Source: Propionibacteriales bacterium (lineage in GTDB: Bacteria; Actinomycetota; Actinomycetes; Propionibacteriales; Nocardioidaceae). Taken from it: DNA of 64,000 bases. The notes under the pieces were generated by a model, which was given only the letters and a program-made list of their open reading frames with translations, searched no databases and had not been told where the DNA came from. Position 1 is the stretch's first letter. Every line of letters begins with the position of its first letter. Positions 34,140 through 42,475 of the stretch are shown here, one piece after another. The stretch lies in contig JAPLCB010000008.1 in NCBI GenBank assembly GCA_026392455.1, forward strand, positions 434,001-498,000. Direction: 5' to 3'. The position numbers and the translations under genes were made by a program.

Positions 34140-35798
34140 TCAGCCGATCGCTGCCGCCGCGGCCCGAGCGGCGGTCCGGCCGGAGAAGATGCAGCCACCC
34201 AGGAAGGTCCCCTCCAGCGCGTTGTAGCCGTGAACGCCACCGCCACCGAACCCCGCTACCTCGCCTGCGGCGTAGACACCAGGCAGGGGCGCTCCGCCGG
34301 GCTGGAGCACGCGGGCATCGAGGTCGGTGTGCAGGCCGCCGAGGGTCTTGCGGGTCAGGATGTTCAGCCGTACGGCGATCAGCGGGCCGTTCTTCGGGTC
34401 ACCGAACTTGTGCGGGCTCGCCGTCCTGATCAGCTTGTCGCCGCGGTAGTGGCGGTGCCCGCGCATGTAGGTGATCTGGATGTCCTTGGTGAACTCGTTG
34501 TCGAGCTCGCGGTCGCGCTCGGTGATGGTCCTGGTCAGTCCCTCGACGGTGATCAGGTCGGAGCCGGCGACCTTGTTCATCCCGGCCACCAGATCGGTGA
34601 CGTTGTCGGCGACCACGAAGTCCTCGCCGTGCTGCTTGAACGCCTCGACCGGGCCCGGGGCACCGGGCCTGACGCGGGAGAGCAGCAGCTTGATGTCCTT
34701 GCCGGTCAGGTCCGGGTTCTGCTCGGACCCCGAGAGCGCGAACTCCTTCTCGATCACCTTCTGGGTCAGCACGAACCACGAGTAGTCGTAGCCGGTACGC
34801 ATGATCGCGCCCAAGGTGCCGAGGGTGTCGAAGCCCGGCAGGTACGGCGCCGGGAAGCGTGCGCCGGTGGCCGAGAGCCAGAGCGACGACGGACCGGGCA
34901 GGATCCGGATGCCGTGGTTCTCCCAGATCGGGTCCCAGTTCCGCAGGCCCTCGGTGTAGTGCCACATCCGGTCGGGATTGATGATCTCGGCCCCCGCGGC
35001 TTCGGTGATGAACTGCATCCGGCCGTCCACGTGGGCCGGCACGCCGGCGACCATCGTCCTCGGCGGCTCGCCGAGCCGCTCGACCGGCCACTGCTTGCGG
35101 ACCTGCTCGTGGTTGCCGCCGATGCCGCCCGAGGTGACGATCACGGCTTGGGCGCTGTAGGTGAAGTCGCCGATCTCGGTTCGGTTGGACGCCTTGCCGC
35201 GCTCCATGGCGTCGTCGGCCAGCAGCGCTCCGGTCACGCCGGTGCAGGTGCCGTCGGTCATCACCAGGTCGTCGACGCGGTGGCGGAAGCAGAGCTCGAT
35301 CCGGCCCCGGGCGACCGCCTCGCGGACCCGTCGCTCGAACGGCGCCACGACCCCCGGGCCGGTGCCCCAGGTCAGGTGGAACCGCGGGACCGAGTTGCCG
35401 TGACCCCCGGCGAGACCGCCGCCGCGCTCGGCCCAGCCCACCACCGGGAACAGCCGCAGGCCCTGGTCGTGGAGCCACTGCCGCTTCTCGCCGGCCGCGA
35501 ACCCGACGTACGCCTCGGCCCACCGGCGCGGCCAGTAGTCGGACTCACGGTCGAACTGAGCGCTGCCCAGCCAGTCCTGGAGGGCGAGGTCGTAGGAGTC
35601 CTTGATGCCCATCCGACGCTGCTCGGGCGAGTCGACCAGGAAGAGACCGCCCAGGGACCAGAACGCCTGTCCGCCCAGACTCTGGGAGGGCTCCTGGTCG
35701 AGGAGGAGCACCTTCTTGCCGAGGTCGGCGAGCTCCGCGGCAGCGACGAGTCCGGCCAGGCCGGCTCCGACGACGATGACGTCGGCATCAGTGGTCAT
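34140..35798 (-). CDS. FAD-binding dehydrogenase, 3-ketosteroid dehydrogenase/fumarate reductase-like
   Basis: 552-residue flavoprotein of the FAD-binding-2 family. The N-terminal Rossmann motif is DVIVVGAGLAGLVAAAELAD with LLLDQE. Then come SLGGQAFWSLGGLFLVDSPEQ, QAVIVTSGGIGGNHEQVRKQW, and the C-terminal FAD loop LPGVYAAGEVAGFGGGGVHG with NALEGTFLGGCIFSGRTAAR. It is close to the family of KstD-like 'FAD-binding dehydrogenases' in actinobacteria that are usually annotated without substrate. Single gene, convergent with the DUF559 gene (17-base gap). Steroid activity is not shown by context. Confidence 0.88.
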   Translation of the reverse strand: MTTDADVIVVGAGLAGLVAAAELADLGKKVLLLDQEPSQSLGGQAFWSLGGLFLVDSPEQRRMGIKDSYDLALQDWLGSAQFDRESDYWPRRWAEAYVGFAAGEKRQWLHDQGLRLFPVVGWAERGGGLAGGHGNSVPRFHLTWGTGPGVVAPFERRVREAVARGRIELCFRHRVDDLVMTDGTCTGVTGALLADDAMERGKASNRTEIGDFTYSAQAVIVTSGGIGGNHEQVRKQWPVERLGEPPRTMVAGVPAHVDGRMQFITEAAGAEIINPDRMWHYTEGLRNWDPIWENHGIRILPGPSSLWLSATGARFPAPYLPGFDTLGTLGAIMRTGYDYSWFVLTQKVIEKEFALSGSEQNPDLTGKDIKLLLSRVRPGAPGPVEAFKQHGEDFVVADNVTDLVAGMNKVAGSDLITVEGLTRTITERDRELDNEFTKDIQITYMRGHRHYRGDKLIRTASPHKFGDPKNGPLIAVRLNILTRKTLGGLHTDLDARVLQPGGAPLPGVYAAGEVAGFGGGGVHGYNALEGTFLGGCIFSGRTAARAAAAAIG

Positions 35799-35836
35799 AG
35801 AGGGAGGCTAATCCACCGTCCCCCTAGGCTGGCGGC

Positions 35837-36328
35837 ATGGTGGAACCGACCGGCGTCCTGCGCGACCCGGCGAACCTGGTCTCGACACGGGCGCCGTACC
35901 TCTGGCGGCTCGGGGCGCTCACCCGTTCCCTGGTGCTCGGCGCCGGCGCAGGACTGGCCGAGCTGCTCTGGGACGTCGACGTCCCGCTCTGGCTCTGGGC
36001 CGGGTACGCCGCCGCCGCGCTCGGGTACGTCACGGTGATGCCTCAGTTCCGCTACCGGGTCCACCGCTGGGAGACGACCGGGACGGCGGTCTACACCCAG
36101 AGCGGCTGGCTCACCCGGGAGCGCCGGATCGCGCCGATGTCCCGGGTCCAGACCGTCGACTTCGAGCAGAGCGCGGTCGCTCGCGCCTTCGGCCTGGCCT
36201 CGGTCACCGTCACGACGGCGTCGGCGGCGGGACCGCTGCGGATAGACGACCTCGACGTCGCGGTCGCCCAGCAGCTGGTCGACGAGCTGACCCGGCGGGC
36301 CGAGGCCGAGCACGGCGACGCCACGTGA
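35837..36328 (+). CDS. bacterial PH-domain (DUF304/YdbS-type) membrane protein
   Basis: 163 residues. Two membrane segments near the N-terminus (SLVLGAGAGLAELLW and PLWLWAGYAAAALGYVTVM) precede a bPH_2 domain: TGTAVYTQSGWLTRERRIAPMSRVQTVDFEQS, FGLASVTVTTAS. The stop overlaps the start of the next PH gene by 4 bases. Such YdbS/YdbT pairs are widespread in Gram-positive bacteria, with a suspected role in envelope stress; the molecular role is unproven. Confidence 0.88.
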   Translation: MVEPTGVLRDPANLVSTRAPYLWRLGALTRSLVLGAGAGLAELLWDVDVPLWLWAGYAAAALGYVTVMPQFRYRVHRWETTGTAVYTQSGWLTRERRIAPMSRVQTVDFEQSAVARAFGLASVTVTTASAAGPLRIDDLDVAVAQQLVDELTRRAEAEHGDAT

Positions 36329-37794
36329 CCGAGCTCGAGCACGACCAGGAGTGGCGGCGGCTGGACCTGCGGATGCTGCTGGTCCACCCGGTCAACGAGG
36401 TGGTCCGGTTCCTGCCCTTCCTGATCGGCCTCTTCGTGCTCGGCTCCGGCGGGCAGGACGGTGGGCCGTGGCACTACCTGGGCGTTGCGGTGCCGGTCGC
36501 CATCGGTGTGGTCCGGTTCGCCTCCACCCGGTTCCGGATCACCGGCGCCCAGATCGAGCTGAGGCGCGGGGTCCTGGGTCGGGAGATCCGCACCGCCCGC
36601 CTCGACCGGGTGCGGACCGTCGAGCTGACGGCCTCACCGATCCACCGGGTGCTGCGCCTGGAGAAGGTCAAGATCGGCACCGGTAGCACCGAGGACGGCA
36701 CCCTGGAGCTGGACTCGCTGGGCACGGTCGAGGCCGCCCGGCTGCGCCGCGAGCTCCTCGACCGCGCCGGCGCGGTCCACCCGGCGGAGGGCGGGTCCGC
36801 CGACGCCGAGGTGCTGGTCCGGTTCGATCCGGGCTGGGCGAGGTTCGCGCCGCTGACCACGTCCGGCCTGGTGGTCGCGGTGGCTGCTCTGGGTGCCGCG
36901 ACCGGCCCCTTCCTCGGCAGCAACCTCGAGCTCCGGCTGGCGGACGCCAGCGTCGTCGAGCAGGTCCGCAACGTCGCCCTCCCGGCGGTGGTCGTGCTGG
37001 GCGGGATCACGCTCCTGCTGATCGCCTCCACGCTCGGGATCGTCGGCTACCTGCTGGCGAACTGGAACTTCACCCTGACCCGCGACGTCGCGCAACGCAC
37101 CTTCCACGTGCACCGCGGTGCCCTGACCACCCGGTCGACCAGCATCGACCTGGACCGGCTGCGCGGGGTGGAGATCCACGAGCCCCTCGGCCTCCGGGTG
37201 GCCGGCGGCGGTCGGCTGACCGCGATCGCGACCGGGTTCGCCCGGCGCAGCGACGAGAACACCGCACCCCTGGTCCCGGCCGCGCCCCTCGCCGTCGTCC
37301 GGGCCGTGGCCGGTGCGGTGATCGGTGAGGAGCCGGGGTCCCCCGGTACGTTCCACCAGCACGGGCCGCAAGCCCGTCGGCGTCGCTACCTCCGAGCCGT
37401 GCTGCCCGCGCTGCTGGCTCCCGTGGCCCTGGGCCTCGCGGCCGCTGCCGGGGACTGGCCGTGGACCCTGGCCGGTGCCGCCGTTCTGGTCCCGGTCGCC
37501 GCGGCTGCACTGGCCCGGGACCGCTACGCGCGACTCGGGCACGCCCTGACCAGCAGCCACGTGCTGGTCCGCTGGGGCTCGTTGCGGGGACGCACCGACG
37601 TCCTGCAGCGCAGCGGGATCATCGGCTGGAACCTGCGCCAGACCTACTTCCAACGTCGGGCCGGACTTGTCAGCCTGACCGCGACCACCGCGGCCGGCCA
37701 GCAGGCCTACGAGATCCTCGACGTCCGCGAGGATGTAGCCGTCGGGTTCGCCGCCGCGGCGGTGCCGGGGTTGGTGGAGCAGTTCGTTCGGTAG
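36325..37794 (+). CDS. multi-PH-domain membrane protein (YdbT-type)
   Basis: 489 residues with three PH (DUF304) modules interleaved with membrane segments: RFRITGAQIELRRGVLGREI, RDVAQRTFHVHRGALTTRST, and HALTSSHVLVRWGSLRGRTD, each followed by the DxDRLRGVE / RVRTVELTASP pattern. Membrane segments are at about 30-60, 175-200, 215-245 and 350-395. Translationally coupled to the smaller PH protein, with which it presumably forms a complex. Function unknown beyond family association with membrane stress. Followed by a hairpin repeat. Confidence 0.88.
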   Translation: MTELEHDQEWRRLDLRMLLVHPVNEVVRFLPFLIGLFVLGSGGQDGGPWHYLGVAVPVAIGVVRFASTRFRITGAQIELRRGVLGREIRTARLDRVRTVELTASPIHRVLRLEKVKIGTGSTEDGTLELDSLGTVEAARLRRELLDRAGAVHPAEGGSADAEVLVRFDPGWARFAPLTTSGLVVAVAALGAATGPFLGSNLELRLADASVVEQVRNVALPAVVVLGGITLLLIASTLGIVGYLLANWNFTLTRDVAQRTFHVHRGALTTRSTSIDLDRLRGVEIHEPLGLRVAGGGRLTAIATGFARRSDENTAPLVPAAPLAVVRAVAGAVIGEEPGSPGTFHQHGPQARRRRYLRAVLPALLAPVALGLAAAAGDWPWTLAGAAVLVPVAAAALARDRYARLGHALTSSHVLVRWGSLRGRTDVLQRSGIIGWNLRQTYFQRRAGLVSLTATTAAGQQAYEILDVREDVAVGFAAAAVPGLVEQFVR

Positions 37795-37809
37795 GAGACC
37801 TCGGCCCGG

Positions 37810-37852
37810 GGTTCCGAGGCCGGCACCAGGGCGCCGGCACCTCGACCAGCAG
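37810..37852. repeat. dispersed hairpin repeat, GTTTCGAGG family
   Basis: GGTTCCGAGGCCGGCACCAG followed by GGCGCCGGCACCTC and GACCAGCAG. The inverted GAGGCCGGC / GCCGGCACCTC arms form a hairpin. It lies between the convergent stops at 37794 and 37874, probably acting as a terminator. Confidence 0.8.
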
Positions 37853-37873
37853 TGCCGCTCGCCGCCCGCAGCC

Positions 37874-38623
37874 TCAGATCAGCTTCTTGAAGACCGGCAT
37901 CGGGGCGTGCTTCATCACGAAGCCCAGCGGAGCCCACGGCAGTCCCGGGACGGCGGCCGAGTCGACCTCCCGCTCGATCGCGGAGACCATCGACCTCACG
38001 CCCTTCTCGGTGCTCGCCATCAGCGGCGTGCTCTGCTCGACCTTGTCGTTCATCTCCGAGGCGATGTAGCCCGGGTACAGGACGGTCACCTTGATCGGCT
38101 TGCCGTAGAGCTCGGCGCGCAGACCCTCGGCCAGGTGCGCGACCCCGGCCTTGGTGGCGGCGTACGTCGTCAGCGCCTTGGGCATCCCGCGGACCGCTGA
38201 CATCGACGAGATCATCACGTAGTGCCCGGCGTTCTGCTCCCGGAAGATCTCCATGGCCGCCTCGGACTGGCAGAGCGCCGCGACGAAGTTCGTCATCGCG
38301 GTCTCCCGGTTGGCGTCGTACCGGCCGGTGCCGAGCGGGGCGCCCTTGCCGAGGCCCGCGTTGATGACGATCCGGTCGAGGGTGCCGAAGTCGGCCTTGA
38401 ACGCCCGGAAGACCTCGAAGACCTGGTCGTCGTCGGTCACGTCGAGGGCGCGGAGCTCGACGCGACGCGCCGGCGAGGCGGCCAGGATCTCCGCCTTCAA
38501 CGACTCCAGCTTCTCGGTACGGCGCGCGCAGAGCGCCAGGTCGTAGCCCAACGCTGCGAACTGCCGGGCCATCTCGGCACCCAGCCCACTGCTCGCGCCG
38601 GTGATCAGGATCGTCCGTGCCAT
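37874..38623 (-). CDS. short-chain dehydrogenase/reductase (last gene of the five-gene operon)
   Basis: 249-residue classical SDR: cofactor motif ILITGASSGLGAEMARQFA (TGxxxGxG, residues 8-15), NAG motif VINAGLGKG, Ser in MISSMSAVRGMPKALTT, catalytic YAATK. The substrate region ends FVMKHAPMPVFKKLI. Start ATG 38623 with AGGT upstream, 8 bases past the stop of the phosphatase gene, so it belongs to the operon starting at 42470. Probably an NAD(P)-dependent oxidoreductase acting on a hydroxyacyl or keto intermediate; the real substrate is unknown. A longer same-strand frame extends into the phosphatase gene and is not real. Confidence 0.88.
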   Translation of the reverse strand: MARTILITGASSGLGAEMARQFAALGYDLALCARRTEKLESLKAEILAASPARRVELRALDVTDDDQVFEVFRAFKADFGTLDRIVINAGLGKGAPLGTGRYDANRETAMTNFVAALCQSEAAMEIFREQNAGHYVMISSMSAVRGMPKALTTYAATKAGVAHLAEGLRAELYGKPIKVTVLYPGYIASEMNDKVEQSTPLMASTEKGVRSMVSAIEREVDSAAVPGLPWAPLGFVMKHAPMPVFKKLI

Positions 38624-38631
38624 CGTGAGAC

Positions 38632-39306
38632 CTATCGGTAGGACAGCGTGCCGGGCACGCTGTCGAGGTGGGACTGCTCGTTGTACGAGAGCAGGTTGAC
38701 GCCGCGCGAGCCGGAAACCAGGCGGGTGAGGCCCGAGTTGACGCTCATCCGGTTGAGCTTGGTCCACAGGTCGGCCCGCGGTGCGGCACCGCCGAGGACC
38801 GAGGCGACGGCCCAGGCGACCGGACCGCCGGACGTGAAGACAGCGACGGTGCCGGACCCGGCGAGCGCGACCGTCCGGTCCAGCGCCGCGGCGACCCGCT
38901 CGGTGAAGGCGACGAAGGTCTCCTCGTACGGCCGGTCGTCGCCGGCGATCCACCCGGCGGTCGCGGCCTCGAACCAGCGCTGGAACTCGGCCTTGGTGGG
39001 CTCCGGACCGACGTGGGCGGCGGTCTCCTCGGGGTGCGCCGCCAGGACGGCCAGGAAGTCGAACTCGTCCCAACCAGCGTCGACCACCAGGTCACCGGCC
39101 GACCAGCCCGCGGCGGCCGCGCAGGTCTCGGCGGTCTCCCGGTGCCGTCGCATCCGGCCACCCACGATCGTGGTGGCCTCGATGTTGCGGGCGGCCAGCG
39201 CCACGCCCAGCAGGCGCGCCTGCTCGAAACCGAGCGGCGACAGCGCGTCGTAGTCAGCGGCGCCGAAGGAGGCCTGGCCGTGCCGGACCAGCACGATCTG
39301 ACCCAC
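38632..39306 (-). CDS. histidine phosphatase family protein
   Basis: 224 residues from GTG 39306, which directly abuts the TAA stop of the kinase gene. Phosphoglycerate-mutase-like fold with the phospho-His motif VLVRHGQASFG (His at residue 9), the second basic motif MRRHRETAETC, and the later catalytic His replaced in context by VAVFTSGGPVAWAVA, where Gly-Gly-Pro stands where many members have SHGG. This may alter activity. Operon position next to an APH-type kinase suggests it removes phosphate from a side product or balances the kinase (inference). Confidence 0.85.
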   Translation of the reverse strand: MGQIVLVRHGQASFGAADYDALSPLGFEQARLLGVALAARNIEATTIVGGRMRRHRETAETCAAAAGWSAGDLVVDAGWDEFDFLAVLAAHPEETAAHVGPEPTKAEFQRWFEAATAGWIAGDDRPYEETFVAFTERVAAALDRTVALAGSGTVAVFTSGGPVAWAVASVLGGAAPRADLWTKLNRMSVNSGLTRLVSGSRGVNLLSYNEQSHLDSVPGTLSYR

Positions 39307-40392
39307 TTAGATCTCTCCCGCGATGACCCGCAGGCACCGGTCCTCGTAGTAGTGCACGGCCTGGCCGAACATCGCGTACATCTCGTTGGTGGTCTGGCCG
39401 TGGAAGTAGCGGTAGTAGATCTGCTGGGCGATCACCGCGAACCGGAAGAGCCCGTAGACCTCGTAGAACTTCCACTCCTCCTCGGTGACGCTGTAGCCCA
39501 TCTGCTCGCAGTAGTAGGCCACGAACTCCCGCCGGTCGAACATCCCGGGCAGGTTGCTCGGCTGGCGGCGGACCAGCTGGAAGCCCTCGTCGTCGTCCGG
39601 GGTGACCCAGTACGCCAGCGTGCCGCCGAGGTCCATCAGCGGATCGCCGAGGGTGGCCATCTCCCAGTCCAGGACCCCGATGATCCGGCTGGGGTCCTCC
39701 CGGCTCAGGATGACGTTGTCGAACCGGTAGTCGTTGTGGATCACGCAGTTGGCGACATCGGCCGGCATCCGCTCGACGAGCCAGTCCATCACCGCGGTGA
39801 ACGCCGGCGCGTCCTCGGTGATCGCGTTGCGGTAGCGGCCCGACCACCCGGTGATCTGCCGCTCGACGTAGCCCGAGCCCTTGCCCATCGCCGCGATCTC
39901 CGGGATCGCGGTGTCGACCCGGTGCAGCTTGATCAGAGTGTCGATGAAGGTCCTGTTCAGCGCCCGGGCCGAGGTCTCGTCGAGGTCGAGCTCAGCGGGC
40001 AGGTCGCGCCGCGGGATGATCCCGTCGAGCCGCTGCATCACGTAGAACTCCGAGCCGATCACCGACTCGTCGTCACAGAAGGCCACCATGTCGGGCACCA
40101 GCCCGAAGGGCCCCTTGAGCGCGGACTGGATCCGGAACTCGCGGCCCATGTCGTGGGCACCGGCCGCCTTCTTGCCGCGCGGCGGTCGCCGCAGGATCAG
40201 GTCCTGGTCGGCGGTCCGCAGCGAGTAGGTGAGGTTGGAGGCACCGCCGCCGAACTGCTGGATCTCCACGTCGCCGACGAGGTCGACGCCGTGCCCGGCG
40301 AGCCAGGTCCGGACGGCGTCGAGGTCGAACGAGTCCTCCTCACGAACCGAGCTGGCGCCTTCGATGGCCGAACCGCTGGGGTTGTCAGGCAC
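39307..40392 (-). CDS. APH-fold phosphotransferase, ACAD10/11- and LvaA-like
   Basis: 361-residue kinase-like protein, start GTG 40392 with GGAG 8 bases upstream. Nucleotide-binding N-lobe (IQQFGGGASNLTYSLRT, LILRRPPRG), catalytic loop CVIHNDYRFDNVIL (Brenner motif; catalytic Asp 221) and the metal-binding VLDWEMATLGDPLMDLG. This APH subfamily is associated with acyl-CoA dehydrogenases. In animals it is fused to them (ACAD10, ACAD11), and in Pseudomonas levulinate catabolism LvaA phosphorylates the hydroxyl of 4-hydroxyvaleryl-CoA. It lies between SDR and phosphatase genes in a compact operon that also contains such a dehydrogenase. Probable role: 4-hydroxyacyl-CoA kinase. Confidence 0.85.
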   Translation of the reverse strand: MPDNPSGSAIEGASSVREEDSFDLDAVRTWLAGHGVDLVGDVEIQQFGGGASNLTYSLRTADQDLILRRPPRGKKAAGAHDMGREFRIQSALKGPFGLVPDMVAFCDDESVIGSEFYVMQRLDGIIPRRDLPAELDLDETSARALNRTFIDTLIKLHRVDTAIPEIAAMGKGSGYVERQITGWSGRYRNAITEDAPAFTAVMDWLVERMPADVANCVIHNDYRFDNVILSREDPSRIIGVLDWEMATLGDPLMDLGGTLAYWVTPDDDEGFQLVRRQPSNLPGMFDRREFVAYYCEQMGYSVTEEEWKFYEVYGLFRFAVIAQQIYYRYFHGQTTNEMYAMFGQAVHYYEDRCLRVIAGEI

Positions 40393-40395
40393 GTT

Positions 40396-41223
40396 TCACT
40401 CCATCGCGTTCAGTCGGGCGGCCTGCTTGCGCATGACCGCGTTGTAGCCGTCACGGTCCGCGACCTTGAACCCGTACGCCGCCCGGGCGGCTTCGTCGGG
40501 AAGGATCACCTCGTCACCGTTGTCGAGCCCGGCGAGCACCGCGGCAGCGATGTCGTCGGCGCTGACCGGCGAGTTCGCGACCAGGGCGCCGATCACGGTC
40601 CCGACCGCGACGTCGGTGCCCTGCATGGTGTCGATCAGCGGCGTCCGGAAGTAGGACGGGCAGACCACGCTGACCGCGATGCCGTACTCGGCCAGCTCGT
40701 GCGCGGCAGTCTCGCTGAACGCGACGACCGCGGCCTTGGTCGCGTTGTACGACGCCATCCCCGCCGGGTGCACCAGGCCGGCCAGCGACGCGGTGTTCAC
40801 GATCGTGCCGCTGCCCTGGGCCTTCATCAGGCCCACGAAGGTCCTGGTCCCGCGGACCACCCCGAAGAGGTTGATCTCGGTGATCCACTGCCACTCGTCC
40901 AGGCCCGCCACGTCGAGGCGCCCGCCGCCGGCCACGCCGGCAGTGTTGAAGAGCAGGTCCAGGCTCCCCCACTTCGCGAGCACGCGTTCGTGCGCGGCGG
41001 CCCAGTCGGCATCGGAACGGACGTCGAGGGTCAGGTACTCGACCCCGTCGATCGGCCCGAACTCAGCCGACGGCGGGTTCACGTCGGCACTGATGACCTC
41101 GTCGCCCCGGGCGACCAGCGCCCGGCAGAGAGCAGCCCCCAGACCGGACGCGCCGCCGGTGACCAGAGCACGTCGTGGTCTCGAGGCTCGCTCCGCTCGC
41201 ACCTCGACCGGCGGAGCGTCCAT
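40396..41223 (-). CDS. short-chain dehydrogenase/reductase (second gene of operon)
   Basis: 275 residues. SDR core: ALVTGGASGLGAALCRALVA (TGxxxGxG), FNTAGVAGGG, NTASLAGLVHPAGMAS with Ser, and YNATK (Tyr, Lys). The start ATG 41223 overlaps the last base of the acyl-CoA dehydrogenase stop. The first 16 residues (PPVEVRAERASRP...) are encoded by a copy of the dispersed GTTTCGAGG repeat and precede the first beta strand, an acquired extension. The family can reduce or oxidise hydroxy/keto acyl-CoA. It is comparable by context to LvaD, the ketone reductase of levulinate catabolism. Confidence 0.88.
   Translation of the reverse strand: MDAPPVEVRAERASRPRRALVTGGASGLGAALCRALVARGDEVISADVNPPSAEFGPIDGVEYLTLDVRSDADWAAAHERVLAKWGSLDLLFNTAGVAGGGRLDVAGLDEWQWITEINLFGVVRGTRTFVGLMKAQGSGTIVNTASLAGLVHPAGMASYNATKAAVVAFSETAAHELAEYGIAVSVVCPSYFRTPLIDTMQGTDVAVGTVIGALVANSPVSADDIAAAVLAGLDNGDEVILPDEAARAAYGFKVADRDGYNAVMRKQAARLNAME
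41177..41214. repeat. dispersed hairpin repeat, GTTTCGAGG family, inside coding sequence
   Basis: GGTCTCGAGGCTCGCTCCGC then TCGCACCTCGACCGGCGG. It matches the repeat copies near 60385 and 24951 (GAGGCTCGCTGCGCTCGCACCTC type) but lies within codons 4-16 of the SDR gene, right at its start and 9 bases from the overlapping dehydrogenase stop. Confidence 0.75.
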
Positions 41224-42470
41224 CAGAGGTGCTTCCCGATCTCGATCCGGGCCACGACGCCGCGGTGCACCTCGTCCGGACCGTCCGCCAGCCGCAGGGC
41301 GCGGGCGTTGGTCCACATCCCGGCGAGCGGGAAGTCCTGGGACATGCCGCCGCCACCGTGCAGCTGGATCGCCATGTCGATCACGTTCTGGGCCACGTTC
41401 GGCACGATCACCTTGATCTGGCTGACCTCGGACAGGGCGTTCAGCGGCCCACCGACGTCGAGCTTCCAGGCTGCGTTCAGGACCAGCAGCCGGGCCTGGT
41501 CGATCGCGATCCGGGCGTCCGCGATCCGCTCCATGTTCCCACCGAGCCGGACCAGCGGCTTGCCGAAGGCGCTGCGCGAGGTGCCGCGCTTGATGGCCAT
41601 CTCGAGCGCGACCTCGGCCTGGCCGATCAGCCGCATGCAGTGGTGGATCCGGCCGGGACCGAGACGGCCCTGGGCGATCTCGAAGGCGCGGCCCTCACCG
41701 AGCAGGATGTTCGCCTTCGGCACCCGGACGTTGTCGAAGGAGACCACGCCGTGGCCGACGGGCTCGTCGTACACGTTCATCGTGGAGAGCATCCGGTCGA
41801 TCGTCACGCCCGGGGTGTCCAGCGGGACCAGCACCATGGTGTGCCGGTGGTGACGGTCGGCGTCAGGGTCGGTGAGCCCCATGAAGATCATGATCTTGCA
41901 GTCCGGGTGGCCGACGCCGGTGGAGAACCACTTGGTGCCGTTGATCAGCACCTCGTCACCGTCGACGATCGCGGTCGCCGCCATGTTGGTGGCGTCCGAG
42001 GACGCCACGCCCGGCTCGGTCATCCCGAAGGCCGAGCGGATCTGTCCGTCGAGCAGCGGCTCGAGCCACTGCTTCTTCTGCTCGTCGGTGCCGTACTTGA
42101 GCAGCACCTCCATGTTGCCGGTGTCCGGGGCGTTGCAGTTGAAGACGTACGGCGCCAGGAAGGTGGCCCGCCCCATCAGCTCGGCCAGCGGCGCGTAGTC
42201 GGAGTTGCTCAGACCGGCGCCGCCGTGGGTGCCGTACTGCTCGGCGTACGGCTGGTCGTGACCGACCGGGAGGAAGAGGTTCCACAGGCCCTGGGCCCGG
42301 GCCTTGGCGCGGAGCTCGTCCATGATCGGCGACTCCGCCCAGGTCCCGGCGGCACGGGCCGCTGCCACGTCGTGGTGGTAGGCGTCGTGGACGGGTTCGA
42401 TCTCGTGGGTGACGAAGTCGGAGACCAGTCCAGCGAGTTCCTGGGCGCGCGGCGAGTGCGAGAAATCCAT
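41223..42470 (-). CDS. acyl-CoA dehydrogenase, ACAD10/11- and LvaC-like
   Basis: 415-residue ACAD-family enzyme, first gene of the operon. Complete domains: AFGMTEPGVASSDATNMAAT (FAD-binding), VLINGTKWFSTGVGHPDCKI, SFDNVRVPKANILLGEGRAF, and C-terminal LHGGGGMSQDFPLAGMWTNARALRLADGPDEVHRG. This is the RLADGPDEVH type seen in ACAD10/ACAD11 relatives, not the beta-oxidation IYEGT type. In related systems it acts on a phosphorylated 4-hydroxyacyl-CoA. Start ATG 42470 has no recognisable Shine-Dalgarno sequence and a palindromic operator ends only 5 bases upstream, so the transcript may be leaderless. Confidence 0.92.
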   Translation of the reverse strand: MDFSHSPRAQELAGLVSDFVTHEIEPVHDAYHHDVAAARAAGTWAESPIMDELRAKARAQGLWNLFLPVGHDQPYAEQYGTHGGAGLSNSDYAPLAELMGRATFLAPYVFNCNAPDTGNMEVLLKYGTDEQKKQWLEPLLDGQIRSAFGMTEPGVASSDATNMAATAIVDGDEVLINGTKWFSTGVGHPDCKIMIFMGLTDPDADRHHRHTMVLVPLDTPGVTIDRMLSTMNVYDEPVGHGVVSFDNVRVPKANILLGEGRAFEIAQGRLGPGRIHHCMRLIGQAEVALEMAIKRGTSRSAFGKPLVRLGGNMERIADARIAIDQARLLVLNAAWKLDVGGPLNALSEVSQIKVIVPNVAQNVIDMAIQLHGGGGMSQDFPLAGMWTNARALRLADGPDEVHRGVVARIEIGKHL

Positions 42471-42475
42471 GACGC

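Noticed and set aside
37874-39073. 399-residue fused frame containing an SDR
   Set aside because: The first 150 residues are an out-of-frame reading of the histidine phosphatase gene. The SDR starts at 38623 with its own ribosome site.
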